Shown here in pieces: positions 48,345-59,398 of a stretch of DNA of 64,000 bases. A program made the position numbers and the translations under genes. Below the pieces are notes generated by a model. That model did not search any database and was not told where the DNA came from. It saw only the letters and a list, made by a program, of their open reading frames with translations. Numbering within the stretch: position 1 is the first letter of the stretch; every line of letters starts with the position of its first letter. Location of the stretch: contig CAJNDS010002528.1 in assembly GCA_905221605.1 (NCBI GenBank), forward strand, positions 185,001-249,000, given 5' to 3'. This stretch comes from Symbiodinium natans (Eukaryota; Sar; Dinophyceae; Suessiales; Symbiodiniaceae).

Positions 48345-50880
48345 CGTGTACCCTGAGAGGCGATGGGCGCTTCTTTTGCAACGGCATGGACCTCCAGCAG
48401 CTGGTCACAAGGTTTGGGGTTCAGGGTTCAGGGTTTAGGGAAGGGTTTAGGAGGGAAGGGTTTAGGGCCTAGGGTTTAGGGTTTAGGGTTTAGGGTTTAG
48501 AGTTTAGGGTTTAGGGTTTGCCATCCGCAAGACAAGGTACATATCCGCAAATGTGGCAGAGTCCACCAAGATCCAAGCCGACGCTGAGATGCTCATGTCC
48601 CGCCGAGGGCTCAACCAAGCTTGAACCGGCATCAGGATTCACTTCGACCACCCCCCCCCCCTTCCCCCCTTTCGGACCGGCACTCGACAGGTTATCAGGT
48701 TATCAAGGGTACATTGCGTGATCCGCATGCGATTGCTCTCCTGTGTTATTCGCCCGGAAGGCATGTCGAGCACACAAGTCCATGACGGTGTAAGTGGGTG
48801 CATCTCTAAGTACAAGTTTGTTCCAATTCAAGCTTCAAGAACGAGCGTTCGGCAAGCGGATTTTGCGGTGCCCCATGCTCATGCCTGGATGAAACCCCGG
48901 GGTCAAGCCTAGAATTTTGTTTTTATCGCTGCTTGCTGCTTGATGTTTCCTGGAACCGGGGTAAGACCGTGGGGAGGCTGGATGCCAAATCCAAATCCCA
49001 GATGTCAGTGACTTGTGACCTCCGCCCTACGTCGATGCATCTCAAGATGCAGTTCAATGCAAACCTTTGCATCTCAAAGTAGAGAGGTCTCCTTAAGTCG
49101 ATGCTGAAATTAAGCAATGTGCGGACCGTCCTGGCCAACCCCGCTGCAAGTATCAGATGTTCACAGGGAACAAAGAGATATACGCCGCACCTGTTTGATG
49201 TGCGTGTATGCTCCATGTCGGGTGCGAGTGCCCAAAGCGTGGGCAAAGCAAAACACAAGGACATGTATCCCAACCCTGTTTGACATGTATTCTCCTTGGC
49301 CCTTTGTGGGATTGTGCTTAAAATGTGAGCTCCCCACAGAACAAGGAGTATAATTATAATCCAGTTTGTTTCTTCGTCAATAGCTTGATAAACACATCTT
49401 CCAGGTCCATGAAAAGGGCTTTAGAGCCTGGATCATATTCCCTTTATAGTGCTTACGAATCCAGTTTGATAATCTGTTCCATGGCTCCTATGTTCAATGG
49501 AGATGCCTGACCCTGCCAAGCATTCACACAAGCTGTTGTGGAGAAGTTTATTGACCACAGGGGATAGGCCTTGTGTGCATGTTTGATCTCATCCTGTGTG
49601 TACTCAGCAATTCTCCCAAGCACCAAGCTGCTAAGTACAACCCTAAACCCTAAACCCTAAACCCTAAACCCTAAACCCTAAACCCTAAACCCTAAACCCT
49701 AAACCCTAAACCCTAAACCCTAAACCCTAAACCCTAAACCCTAAACCCTAAACGCTAAGCTAAACCCTAAACCCTAAACCCTAAACCCAAGCTCAGAGGA
49801 ATCCTTACCCTCGGCATACCGACGATTGCCGCGGTCAATGGGCACATCACTGCGGGTGGGGCCATGCTCGGCCTGGCCTTCGACAAGCGTCTGATGCCTG
49901 CTGACTCCCCAGGCCGTGAATCTATGTCATTTGGGATGTTCATAATTTTTCTGACAGTCCTTAATAAGGATTATAGTACAGCACCCCCTCCTTTAATCCC
50001 TATCAAGGACGGTTAGGATCAGGGGGAACATCCCAATATATCATCAGTAATGGCTATAAATATGTCGCTGGACTTTCTCCACTCAGCGGCTGTGGAGCAA
50101 TTGTTGGACAGCATGATCAAGCCTTCAGGCCTGTTCTTTGTGCCTGGTATTGACATCGGCCTGGTGTATTCTGCTGGGATGACAGAGTTGATGTGCCTCG
50201 CAGCAACAGCAGAAGCACTTGGTGGGCACTTGCTGGCTGTGTTCGTACTTGGTTCTTTGGTTTTGTTTTCGCTGAGGAAAGCAAAGCTGCCCACGACCAT
50301 GTGGAATGATGCTTGCCCGCGATCATGCCCGTGCATGGCGTGTGTGCACGTGCACCTCTGACTGTAAGGACACCCTCTGTATGGGCAAACGCTACCAATC
50401 CAAAGAGCTCAAAGAGAACGGTAGCTGCCTCGGATTGACACTCCAATGGGTTGAGAAATCCACAAGCACGCAAGCGCTGAGGAGTTGTGGAGGACACTCC
50501 GCCTGCCTCAGAGCTGTACTCCGCGTCCATACAGCTGGCCAAGTCTCTGCGAAGCAAAGGCAAAGATCCAAAGACTCGTGAAGCTTAGCGAAAGCTTAGC
50601 TGCCACAGACATGATGGAGGATGCTGCATGGCCTTGCAAAGCTTTGTTAAGCATGTCTGAGGAGACGATGCGTGGAATTAAAAACAATCTGTACAAGGAT
50701 GCCGGGCCAATTCAAGCATGAGCCAGCGTGAGGCTTGTGCTGAAGGTACCTTTGAGCTTACCCTAAACCCTAAACTTTCCGTTTAGAGAGGATGCCGTGG
50801 CGCTGCTGGGGCAGAAGGTGCAAGACATGGGCTTTGCTGACGGGACTTTTGATGCCACAGGCAGACCCAAGAAGGATTGA
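48345..50880 (+). CDS. Enoyl-CoA hydratase/isomerase family protein (ECI-like), at least seven exons
   Basis: Exons inferred: to 48411 (TLRGDGRFFCNGMDLQQLV), 49797-49912 (LGIPTIAAVNGHITAGGAML, the oxyanion-hole region, then FDKRLM), 50129-50192 (LFFVPGIDIGLVYSAGMTEL), 50277-50310 (KAKLPTTMWND), 50369-50420 (CMGKRYQSKELKENG), 50482-50697 (VVEDTPPASELYSAS; later SMSEETMRGIKNNLYK) and 50791-50880 (DAVALLGQKVQDMGFADG, stop TGA). This is the crotonase fold, most like delta3,delta2-enoyl-CoA isomerase, which shifts double bonds during beta-oxidation of unsaturated fatty acids. Intron phases match at every junction, with GT, GC and GA donors. The N-terminal exon(s) are missing. One frame change between about 50555 and 50590 is unexplained, so the copy may be damaged or an unseen intron lies there. 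Confidence 0.75.
48412..48520 (-). repeat. Telomere-like (TTTAGGG)n array at the 5' end of an ECI-like intron
   Basis: The intron inferred at 48412-49796 opens GTTTGGGGTTCAGGGTTCAG and passes into TTTAGGG units up to 48520. Degenerate units lie nearest the exon. Confidence 0.88.
49640..49789 (+). repeat. Telomere-like (CCCTAAA)n array at the 3' end of the same intron
   Basis: About 21 mostly perfect CCCTAAA units ending seven bases before the inferred acceptor AG (49795-49796). It is inverted relative to the array at the intron's 5' end, so the two could pair in the pre-mRNA. A shorter block (two units, 50760-50774) precedes the acceptor of the last ECI-like intron. Confidence 0.93.
49931..50036. 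mobile_element. TTGGGATGTTC hairpin element, copy B, inside an ECI-like intron
   Basis: 106 bp, ends TTGGGATGTTC / GAACATCCCAA, with inner imperfect arms around CAGTCCTTAATAAGGATTAT. It makes up about half of the 216-bp GC-AG intron inferred at 49913-50128. Confidence 0.8.
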
Positions 50881-52440
50881 GGACTCTGTAGCCATACTTA
50901 TCACACTTGCTTGCCAACTGTTCGGCTCCAGACCTCAAGTTGAAAACCAAGTCTGGTACCGGCTTGTACAGCAATGCACAGAAGCAAGGGGTGATCAAAG
51001 ATGTCGCGTCCCTGCACCAGACGCCGTCTTTTGCTTAGACTCCCCAGCGCAGAGCGGTTCGGAGGCGGAAGAAAAAGAGAATACAGAAGCAGAAGAGATG
51101 TTCTGGACAGCCGTTACCTCGCATGTTGCATGCGGCCTGAACCTGAAGCTTGCAGGCAATCTGCATTGCATTGAAGCCTGAGAGTGGCAATCGTGCACGG
51201 AGCGAATAGGCTTGACAAGATCATGCTTGCATATGCTTACATTGTATCTCTTATATGGTGGGTCCGAGGAGACAGTCGTAGACTGGTACTGTGCCACAAC
51301 TTGCCTGAGGGTAGCTTGCCCGATGGACGGTTCGCAACCATTGTCGAGCACTTCGCTGCAGAAACAAGCGCGCAGAGCCCGTGCTAGTGCAACTTCTCAC
51401 GTCGAGTCTCTCTCTAGCCGAGAATGAAAACGCAGCAAGAAGGAAAACCCCAGGCTTCCGGAAGCCAGCTGCACCTAAGCAAGATCCAAAGCAAAGGAAG
51501 GACCGTCAGGCCTTGGGTTGAGTGTAACAACACATGGTGGATCTGCACAAACAGGCGACTTCTCCCAAATTCTGCCATGGTCTAGTGTCACTTTCCTTGG
51601 AACATTGAAAAAGCTTCATGACCATTTTCGTCGCGGAGACCGCGATGATGGCCTTTGGAGGTTGTGGTCGAACCTTTGCCGACAGAGCCCTTGGGTTGCC
51701 AATTCGGGTTGGCAGGGCACGAAGCTGAAGCTCCAAACGGAAATTTAAAGCAACAAGCGCGAAGACGCCCAAGCTGGTTTTCCGTTGCTGTGCTTGCTGT
51801 GCCTGGATTTCTTCCCAGAACACGAAGGCACCATATTAATATTATTATTATTATTGTTATTAGTACTAGTTATTACTAAGCACCATATTATTATTACAAT
51901 TATTCTTATTATTCATGCTCATCATGCTTGCGCTTGAATCGCGGCCTTCAAGCTTCGAAACCGGAGCAGAACAGCAGATCGGCTTTCGCCACTGAACCTT
52001 GGCAGCACGAAAGGGCGGGGAGGGGGGGGGGGGGGTGTCGTTTCTTTTTTTGGGGGGGGGGGGCACGGAGGAACACGGAGCCAAGGCAAGTACGCGAGGG
52101 AAGAGGTTGAGGGTGAGAGGATATTTTCGTGAAAGTGCACAGAACCCTCTGCTGTGCGTAAAACACGTCCGGTGTTTCGTAGGGCGTGCTGCTGGGCGCT
52201 AAGGCTGGATCACCCACTGCAGCAATGGCTCAGTTCAGCGATGATGCCTACAACACGAAGCGCCTGCCTTGACAGCAAGTCCAGTGAGCCTCAAAGTGAG
52301 CATCCCTAAATACAGAAAACGCAATCTTTATTCACCTTGCTGCCCAGTATCTGCAGGCTGCAGCCAGGAACGGGTGCAGCGCACCCAGTCCTTTGTAGCC
52401 AGCGCTGCAAGCGCACCTCTCTTGTAGAGAAAGCTTCCAG
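50881..52440. other. Unresolved; homopolymer G tracts
   Basis: No family recognised. An acidic stretch (SEAEEKENTEAEEMFW, about 51060-51110) could be an exon. ATT-rich microsatellites lie at 51835-51910, and G12-type runs at 52021-52035 and 52050-52062. Confidence 0.35.
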
Positions 52441-52467
52441 TAGTTTCCAGCCAAGAGCCGCCTTTTG

Positions 52468-52990
52468 CACAAGGCTGGAACGCTCATTGGCAACTGGTTT
52501 GAGGCTGACGCATCTGCATCAGCATCAGCACTCATCAGATTCAGATGTGGACACCTTTGCGCTGCCGAAATGGTTTCATGTTCTACTGACACAGGAGCGT
52601 GTTCTCCGCGACTCCTCGGGAGAAGGACGAAGTGTACCTCAACGCCACGGGCTGTGGCCGAATTGCATGAGAAGCATATTTGTAGGCTAGCTGCGAGCCC
52701 TGGAGCGTGCCTTGCCGCTTCAGGCCACGTGCCTCGTTCTGGACTGCTGAAAGATTGGACCAAAGTGCCAACAGTGCCCAGGCGATGTGTCGCACGTGTC
52801 TTGCCAGGGGGTGCGTCTGCACTCGCCAACCCCCAGCTTTGCAGTGTGAGCCATTTTCGTGTCACCAGGAAAGGTGATGATACCTTCGACCGTGTTTATG
52901 GCCCCAAGAGCGGCTTGCAATGGGAGCCTGCTTCGCACACGATTGGCAAGGCGGCCCCATTATATGCCTGGAACCTGCCAGAGCTGATCC
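52468..52990 (+). CDS. Partial gene with LIGNWFEER motif, possibly a ciliary microtubule-associated protein
   Basis: An exon ending at 52503 encodes AGTLIGNWFE. After a 91-bp GC-AG intron (52504-52594) it continues ERVLRDSSGEGRSVPQRHG in the same frame. A later plus-strand stretch (about 52853-52960) reads DDTFDRVYGPKSGLQWEP and may be a further exon. The GNW-x-EER pattern resembles small axonemal proteins such as CFAP107 (C1orf158), but I identify it only from that short motif. Start and end are not resolved. Confidence 0.35.
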
Positions 52991-55200
52991 GTAGCTGTTT
53001 CTGCTAAGATCACTCAGATTCGCCCTGCTGTGCCACCTGAAAGGTTGACGACTCCACGCCGAGCATCATGCGCGAGGGGCCTTTGGCCACGGCATTGAAA
53101 AGTGCTCATCACGAGGGCGCTGAGACAGACGTCCAACAAGAGGACAGTTCGGAACGATGCAAATGCTTATGCCCGACTGCCATGTCACGCAGAAAGAAGT
53201 AGAACGCGATGCGAAGATACTTGACCCCACATGTGTTCTTTCTCTCTCTCTCTCTCTCTCTCTCGCTCGCTCGCTCGCTCGCTCGCTCGCTCGCTCGCTC
53301 GCTCTGCGCGCAAATCATCGCGCTATGCGTAGGCCTGTGCTTTCTGAGAATTAAGTGTGGCAGTATGGCTGCAACACTGGCTGCTACAGCTGCCTAGTGA
53401 CCGGTGGGGCCATGTGCAAAAGGACAGCTGGTGCCACGGTTACACATTCCACCCAGGAACAAGAAGCATTGATGCCCTTTTCTTTCGGCTTTCTCCCCGT
53501 TGTCTCCTTCCCGGTACCTTTGCTGCCTGGAGCTTGGCCTTTACTGCCAAGGGAAACTTCTGGCCTCGGCCGAGCACTTTCTGTCCTCGGGATTTCTTAC
53601 CATCGCCCCGCTTTCCTTTATCCCCACTTGCACTCAGCGCATCTCAGCCAGCAACACCCTATTTTTTGTCGTAAATTATGGCTTGAGGGTTGCTGCAGAA
53701 GATGCGTTTGATAGGCTCGCTGGTCGGCCCAGAGAATGGGGAACATGCAGTGTTTGTGACGCTGCGTGATGCTACACGACTCGGTTTCGACAGGAAGGAA
53801 TCATCGAGGAAGTCAATCACGCCTCTGGTCGCAGTTCAGATGTTCAAGTGCAAGGGATCTGCCTCAGGGCAAGCAGCTTTCACTTTCGTGGAACCAAACA
53901 CGCATGTCCTCGCTAGCTAAGCAGGGAATTCGAGGTTGAGGGATTTCATGTCGGTTCGGGATTGCAGCCAAGTCAAGAGAACGTGTGATGATTGCCTGAG
54001 GCCAGGTATTTCGAAACCACTACCGGCGTGGGGCACCAGAAGCCAGACTATACAGTCGCCGAAAAGGCTGATGGGGCAGGGTCGGGGGGTGGGGGTAAGG
54101 GTGGAGCTTCAGTAGGAGTACTGACGTGATGGTCTCTAGCTCATGAACACAGCTCAACCCTATTGAAATGCAAGTGCCAGTGTTCTCCTGCCATTTCGCA
54201 TGCATGGTTGCAAAAGGTGCGTCCCTCAACCCACAACCCACAGAGAAGCCACTGGTGCTTGGAAGACTGAAGATACAGCATAAAGAAACAAATAGGCAAT
54301 GAATTAGACAAATAGACAAATAAATTCATGTATAACTCATATATATATATATATATGTGTGAGAGAGAGTGTGTGTGTGTGTGTGTGTGATATGGCATTC
54401 AATTTCGTTGTATTTGCTTGATGATCCGCTCTCTCCCTCTCCCTATTCCCTCAATCCCTGGCCCACACTTAGCGTGAGCACCCTGCTGTCAACTCACATT
54501 CGGAGAGGCGACTCATACGTCGAAGCCTGGCCGCACCAAGTCACAATGGCCGGCCTCCAGATATCACTCACCTGGCCTTATCAGGGACCTAAATCAGGGT
54601 TATATAGGGGTTATTTTGGGGAATCACATGAAGGGTCCCTTCTAGGCCTTCCTTATCCCCCCTAACTTCAGCTTTCAGAAACCCGGGTGCGCATGTCCGC
54701 CGGGCAGCCGAGGAAGAGCTACGCACAAGAAATTCGGTGCGGACCGGAGCCCGATCTCATGCCGGCCTTGGGCAACGAAGGCCCAGCCATTTCCTTGCTT
54801 TTAGACCGACATCGAGTCATGTCGATTTTCTTAAAGGGTTGAGTTAGTGCTTTGGGATGCTCCCCTCACACTAACAGTCCTTAGTAGGGATTATCGTACC
54901 CCCTACGCGGATGACGGGCTGCTAGCATAAGGGGGAACATCCCAATGATTATTGACAACTGAGAATCTAAGAAATTGGAAACATAAGACAAACCCTAAAC
55001 CCTAAACCTAGACACATGTGTGAGAAGCATGGTTAGAAAGAATGGAACGACAGAGGCCTGGAGGTGCCTTTCCACGCGCACTACTCGGGCGTCGAGCAGG
55101 TCACTAACCAGAGGACCTGAGCTTTCGAAGGGTTTAGGGTTTAGGGTTTAGTTTAGGGTTTAGGGTTTAGGGTTTAGGGTTTATAGGGTTTAGGGCTTAG
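52991..55200. other. Unresolved sequence with several microsatellites
   Basis: Contains (CT)n followed by (CTCG)n at 53241-53304, and (TA)n, (GA)n and (GT)n in succession at 54338-54390. A plus-strand frame to 53920 (FVTLRDATRLGFDRKESS) and one around 53480-53760 look partly coding but match nothing I know. Confidence 0.35.
54852..54945. mobile_element. TTGGGATGTTC hairpin element, copy C
   Basis: 94 bp with ends TTGGGATGC / GAACATCCCAA. The left arm retains AACAGTCCTTAGTAGGGATTAT; the right arm is diverged (GCTGCTAGCATAAGGGGG). It is the most degenerate of the three copies. Confidence 0.7.
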
Positions 55201-55367
55201 GGTTTAGGGTGCCAGAGGCATTCACGTGCCAGCTACCGTCCGTGGTCCAGGATGTTTCTGGCAGATCCCGAGTTCAGGAACAACGTGACAGCATCGGCTG
55301 CAACCGGCAACATGCTCAGAATTGCTCAGAGTTTAGGGTTTAGGGCCTAGGGCTTAGGGTTTAGGGT
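55129..55367 (-). repeat. Interstitial telomere-like arrays (TTTAGGG)n, two blocks
   Basis: Blocks at 55129-55209 and about 55330-55367 with variants (TTTATAGGG, CTTAGGG, CCTAGGG). A short CCCTAAA pair lies at 54990-55009, and another small array is at 59408-59438. Confidence 0.88.
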
Positions 55368-55389
55368 TCCGGTACGCCGTAATTCGGAC

Positions 55390-56480
55390 GTGGCTCCACT
55401 CAGGTGTGGGAGCTTTCCATCGCAACGCGGAGTTCACCAAGGCCCGGGTGTCTGCTGAACCAGCTTTCTGCATCGTGAGACATGTTTGTGCGTTATTCAA
55501 GCCTGTGGTCAGGGTTGCGACAAGTTCATCTTGGGCGTGCACAAGGCGACTGTCTTTCATGGTGCAACGTGTCTGAGCTTCCTTCGAGAGAAGTCGACCC
55601 TCTCAACAACATGGCAGCGTACGTAATCAACAGATGTTGGCAGGATGAGGCCCTCAACGCCATGTATGCTGGGCTGAAGGACACCCAGCCCTTGAGGCCC
55701 GAACAGCGCTTGGCGACGTGCTTGCGTTTGGCTGGCATCTCGCCCCGAGGCATCTAGGGGGCGAGTATGCTCCAAATCACTTTGCCGAGATCCCGTCTCT
55801 CGCGGCTCTCAAAGCCGCAATCCATCAGAAGGTCCACGAGGTTGGGAAGCTTGATCCCTTAAGTTGAGCTCCGAATCCGAGCCGACTTTGTCTTCCTTTT
55901 GAAGCCACAGCCAGCAGGTTTGGGGCTCCATGGGCTACGTGTCATTGCGGCAGAGGCTTTTTGACTTCTGCGACCACGAAGGACCGGCCTGGCAACGCTG
56001 AGTTCCGGAATCATGGGCCTATCCGACAGCTGATATCTCGTGTCTTCCAGACCTGTCTCACTTCCGAACAGGTTTCGTCACCAAAAGCGATGTGGTGGCT
56101 GCCCCTCGCCTCACAGGTCAAGGTCGCCACAACACTGCGAGCCTCTTCTCAGAGGGTCATGAGAGCATTGTGGAATTTGGACATGTGCCTGGCCGCCGAG
56201 GTGTTGAGGGAGCAGCTTGGCGTCGCAGAAGAGGTTCAAAGCAAGCCGTTGGATGTGGCTCAGCTGGACTATCTGTGGCTTCTAGCCGTCGCACGGCACT
56301 TCTGTCCTGGTACCAAGATCTGGCTGACGCAGCTCGTTACCATGAAGAAGGAGCAGGGTTACTGCAGAACCGATCAGAATCGTTCAGAGGCGACGGTTGC
56401 ATGTAGAGCCTTAGCCCTTTGCCAGTGGCCAGAGCTACAAATGCCCTGTTCCACGTGGTGTTGCATAGGGTAGTGGATAC
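55390..56480 (+). CDS. Unidentified multi-exon gene
   Basis: Several plus-strand stretches have clear protein character: 55605-55735 (AAYVINRCWQDEALNAMYAG then LRPEQRLATCLRLAG), 55757-55852 in another frame (GEYAPNHFAEIPSLAALKAA then IHQKVHEVGKL), and 55985-56350 (NAEFRNHGPIRQLISRVFQT; later LAAEVLREQLGVAEEVQSKP and LDVAQLDYLW). Frame switches coincide with candidate AG acceptors, so these are probably exons. Two exons contain a similar NAEF motif, suggesting an internal repeat. I do not recognise the family and could not define the ends. Confidence 0.35.
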
Positions 56481-57590
56481 TTTCGATTGAAGGCTCGTCT
56501 GCTTCGACTTCAGACAAAGTACTGACTTGCAGGACGAGCTCAAAGCTTCCTCCTTCATGTCATCGTTGCGTCCCGCACTTCCACAGAAGGACAAGCATTG
56601 TTCGCTACAGACGCTTTCGTCTGGTTTGTTCCTGTTCTTCCTTCGCCCTTGCACAGCAGGTATAATGGAGGCTCAAGAAGCCATGTAAACGGAGGGCAAA
56701 GCAATCCTGATCAGGTGCTGATCCTGTGTGGTCCTGGTCTAGAATAGATCACTTGAGGATATAAACAGGGTCAGGTAGGGACACAAGACCTGGCATGTCA
56801 CTGACAGGACAAGCGGCGCGTGGCAACAGCGTTCAAGCTGCTGCAGGTCTGGCAACAAAACTGGCGTTTCGCGCCGTTAATCTACGAAGGATGTACGTGC
56901 AGGTTCAGCTGCGACGTCAAATATAGGCCTCTGCTTCACCCGAACACTGCGAACGCCTGCGCATTCGAGGGCCCCAACAGCAACGGCGTAATTCGCCTGG
57001 GTGATTGGCTGCAGAGGCAGGCCCGAGGACCTTGAAAAGCTGCTGCGTTTGCCACTTCTCATGCCAGGCTGGATGACAGCGAAGTGAAGCAGACCGTTAT
57101 TTTAGCCTTCGGTGCCGAGGAGGAGGAGCGTCATGCCGCGTCATGCCAGTCCTTTGAGTTGCGATGTGATGAGATGTTTGGGTCAGACTGTATCATAGGA
57201 GGCTGTGGCAAATACCGCGGTCACGGAGCGAGTCTTCTTGGAGCTCTTCTCGGATCTGGCGCCTCCAGCAGAGTTAAATGTTCCGGTTGATGCATTCGAG
57301 GCCTCACCCTCTTGTGTTAACCTGTGCAGCAGCTGAGGCACCGTTTCTTGACATCGGCTCCTTGCTGCAGTGAGGTGCGGCAGAGCTCATGGTTTCACAT
57401 GCATCCCACCCCCAGAAAGCATGCATAATGCCACGAGCAACCGAGCAACCCTTCCCCTCTTACAAGGACAAGTGTTTCACCAGGAGGAGATTGAGAGTCG
57501 TGCGCAGGGCGGCGGAGGGTACGCATTCGTGTATGCTGCAGAGCTGAGCAGGGTGTGCTGAAGACGTGGCCCTCCGCCCGTCCAGACTCA
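56481..57590. other. No gene recognised upstream of the DUF218 duplication
   Basis: Unique, moderately GC-rich sequence with only short frames. Confidence 0.35.
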
Positions 57591-58297
57591 AGAATCACTG
57601 GCTGAAAGAATTGCAGCCGGTGCAGTTGAGAACTGGAGCTGCCCCGAGCTCGGTAGTTCTGACAGTTGCGCTAGAAATGAATTTGCGCGGACTGCGTGCA
57701 CGGGAGTCGCGGGTAGTTCACTAGTTGTCGATGAAAACGAAAAGGTTTAGAATCTTAGAATGTGCGAGAATGATTTGCGACTTCCCCAACGTCATGTCAG
57801 GCAAAGCCTGGGACTTGGTTTGGCAATGCAAAGGGAAGCAAAGACACCAGCTCACCTCATTCACGGACGGTGGCGCAAGCTATTCTCTTGTTGCATGTGC
57901 TGTGCCAGAGCTTGACCATAGCAACCATGGCCAGTGAGCCAGCATGGGAATGACACAAAGCGAATTCTCGATACATCTAGGTCCCATGGTTCGAAGTGCT
58001 AAATTCTGAACCCCCTCAAACCACGGGTTGCCCTCAGTCTTCCTGCCCTGCATGTGCCAGGAGGCTCAGCGTTTTGTTGTGCACGACGAGCCACACTTTT
58101 GTAAGGGCGTAGGGCATAGGGGCATAGGCGACGGAAGCAGGGGTGTTGAGGTAGCCGCTAGCTACTACAGTTGGTTTATGAAAGCTTGTTGTCGAGCTCC
58201 CGGGTCCCTGCGCAGTGCCGAAGCTCATGCTGGGGTCGGTGGTTTGGAAACAGAAGCTCGTCGTGGGTGCCATGTCTGCGATTTTGCTTCTTGGGGG
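57591..58297 (+). repeat. Segmental duplication, copy 1 (upstream region and start of the DUF218 gene)
   Basis: This sequence recurs nearly identically at 63286-64000, offset by 5,695 bases at the left end and 5,703 at the right. Differences are few: single-base indels and a longer insertion in copy 2 near 63430. The duplicated block contains a small open frame (57725-57937) and the first codons of the DUF218 gene. Confidence 0.95.
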
Positions 58298-58851
58298 AGA
58301 TCAAGAACGCGACAGCTTTGCAGCAAATCTGGCTTACCAGCAGTGTGCAGAGTGCCCCCTCACTGTGTTTGCGAGCTCACCGGGTGCTGGGGCAGAGGAG
58401 CGCCTGGCCAAAGTGCAGGCAGCTGGGCAGCTGGTGCTCTCCCATCGGGCGGTCGACACCGTCACAAACTTCTCAACGATGATACCGGATCTTCAGAATG
58501 CTGGTGTGACACATGTGCTTTTGGTGACTTCCGCCTACCACATGCCCAGGGCCGCGGCAATTGCTGAGATCATGTTGAGGTCCTGCAAGATTACCTTTGA
58601 GGCTTGGCCTGTGGAGTGTGCTTCGAGCCGGGCAGGGAAGCGTGAGCCCACATGGAAGACATACCGAGCCCCTTGGCAGCACAGCACTACTCACCTCCGG
58701 GACCTCCGACACCATGCAAATTAGGGCCTGTTTAGCGCGCCTCACGGCCTCTGAGCAGGATGTCCTTCGAGCTCGAATCTGGAGCATTACTGGATGGGAT
58801 TTCCTCTGGCTTGCACGAATCCTGGTTCCTGCGGCCAGATGCTGCAGATGA
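58272..58851 (+). CDS. DUF218 (YdcF-like) family protein, two exons
   Basis: Exon 1 runs from ATG 58272 to 58667, exon 2 from 58759 to 58851 (stop TGA). The GC-AG intron is 91 bp, phase 0, and restores TWKTYR/DVLRARIW. The 162-aa product has MSAILLLGGDQERDSFAANL at the start (the family's first strand and LGG-x(n)-R), AVDTVTNFSTM (the T-x-x-N motif) and THVLLVTSAYHMPRAAAIAE (the LVTS-x-x-HMPRA motif). It ends with WSITGWDFLWLARI. DUF218 proteins have a Rossmann-like fold; bacterial members act near the membrane in envelope metabolism, but no eukaryotic activity is established. Length is near the minimum for the domain. A second identical start appears at the right window edge. Confidence 0.8.
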
Positions 58852-59079
58852 CTCTCAGCCGCTGAGGCGCTCGCACCTCTGGATCAGACGTTTGGAAATC
58901 AAGCGCGGGAAACTAGACAAGCTTCAGCATTTGTTATTCTGCCAGAAGCCATAGTGGCGCACACATGTTTCTACACTTAAGCCCCAAAACTCTTCAGACC
59001 TGAAGGTCTCCAAGGCCCTTGAAAGCCCTGAAGCCCCAAAGCCAAAAAGAGCCCTGAAGCCCTCAAGTCATATTTATAT

Positions 59080-59275
59080 ACTACAATATACTGTACTTCA
59101 GAATACTATAGTATATTATAGTATAGTATAGTATATTATAGTATATCATCGTATATTATAGTATATCATCGTATATTATAGTTTCTCATAGTATAATATA
59201 CTATATAGTATATTATAGTATATCATAGTATATTATAGTATATCATAGTATATTATAGTATATTATAGTACATGA
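59080..59275. repeat. TATAG/TATATTA minisatellite
   Basis: About 190 bp of alternating ATAGTATATT and ATAGTATATCAT units, with partial palindromic character (TATAGTATA). Confidence 0.9.
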
Positions 59276-59288
59276 TGCCCGTATGAAC

Positions 59289-59398
59289 CCTACCTATAGT
59301 CTCCATTCCAGCTCCTTTTTTTGTGGTTTAACCAATGTTATATTAAGGACCCTAGAAAGTAACCCCAAACAGGAACCACAAAGGGGACTATAGGTAGG
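59289..59398. mobile_element. 110-bp hairpin element with CCTACCTATAGTC ends
   Basis: CCTACCTATAGTC at 59289-59301 is matched by its exact complement GACTATAGGTAGG at 59386-59398, total exactly 110 bp. Inner pairing (TGTGGTT with AACCACA) continues the stem. The interior carries ATTAAGGACC, similar to the other hairpin elements. Confidence 0.7.

Noticed and set aside
49640-49789. Chromosome end
   Set aside because: The telomere heptamers are flanked by exons and unique DNA on both sides and occur in both orientations across the window.
52846-52862. GAGCCATTTT resembling the middle of the spliced leader
   Set aside because: Only nine bases match and the invariant TTGGCTCAAG end is missing.
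54573-54650. Inverted repeat GGCCTTATCAGGGACC / GGTCCCTTCTAGGCC as another hairpin element
   Set aside because: Arms are imperfect and short; not clearly bounded, unlike the 110-bp elements.
57725-57937. 70-codon open frame conserved in both copies of the duplication
   Set aside because: The copies are almost identical, so conservation says nothing about coding; no motif and the N-terminal codons differ by an indel.
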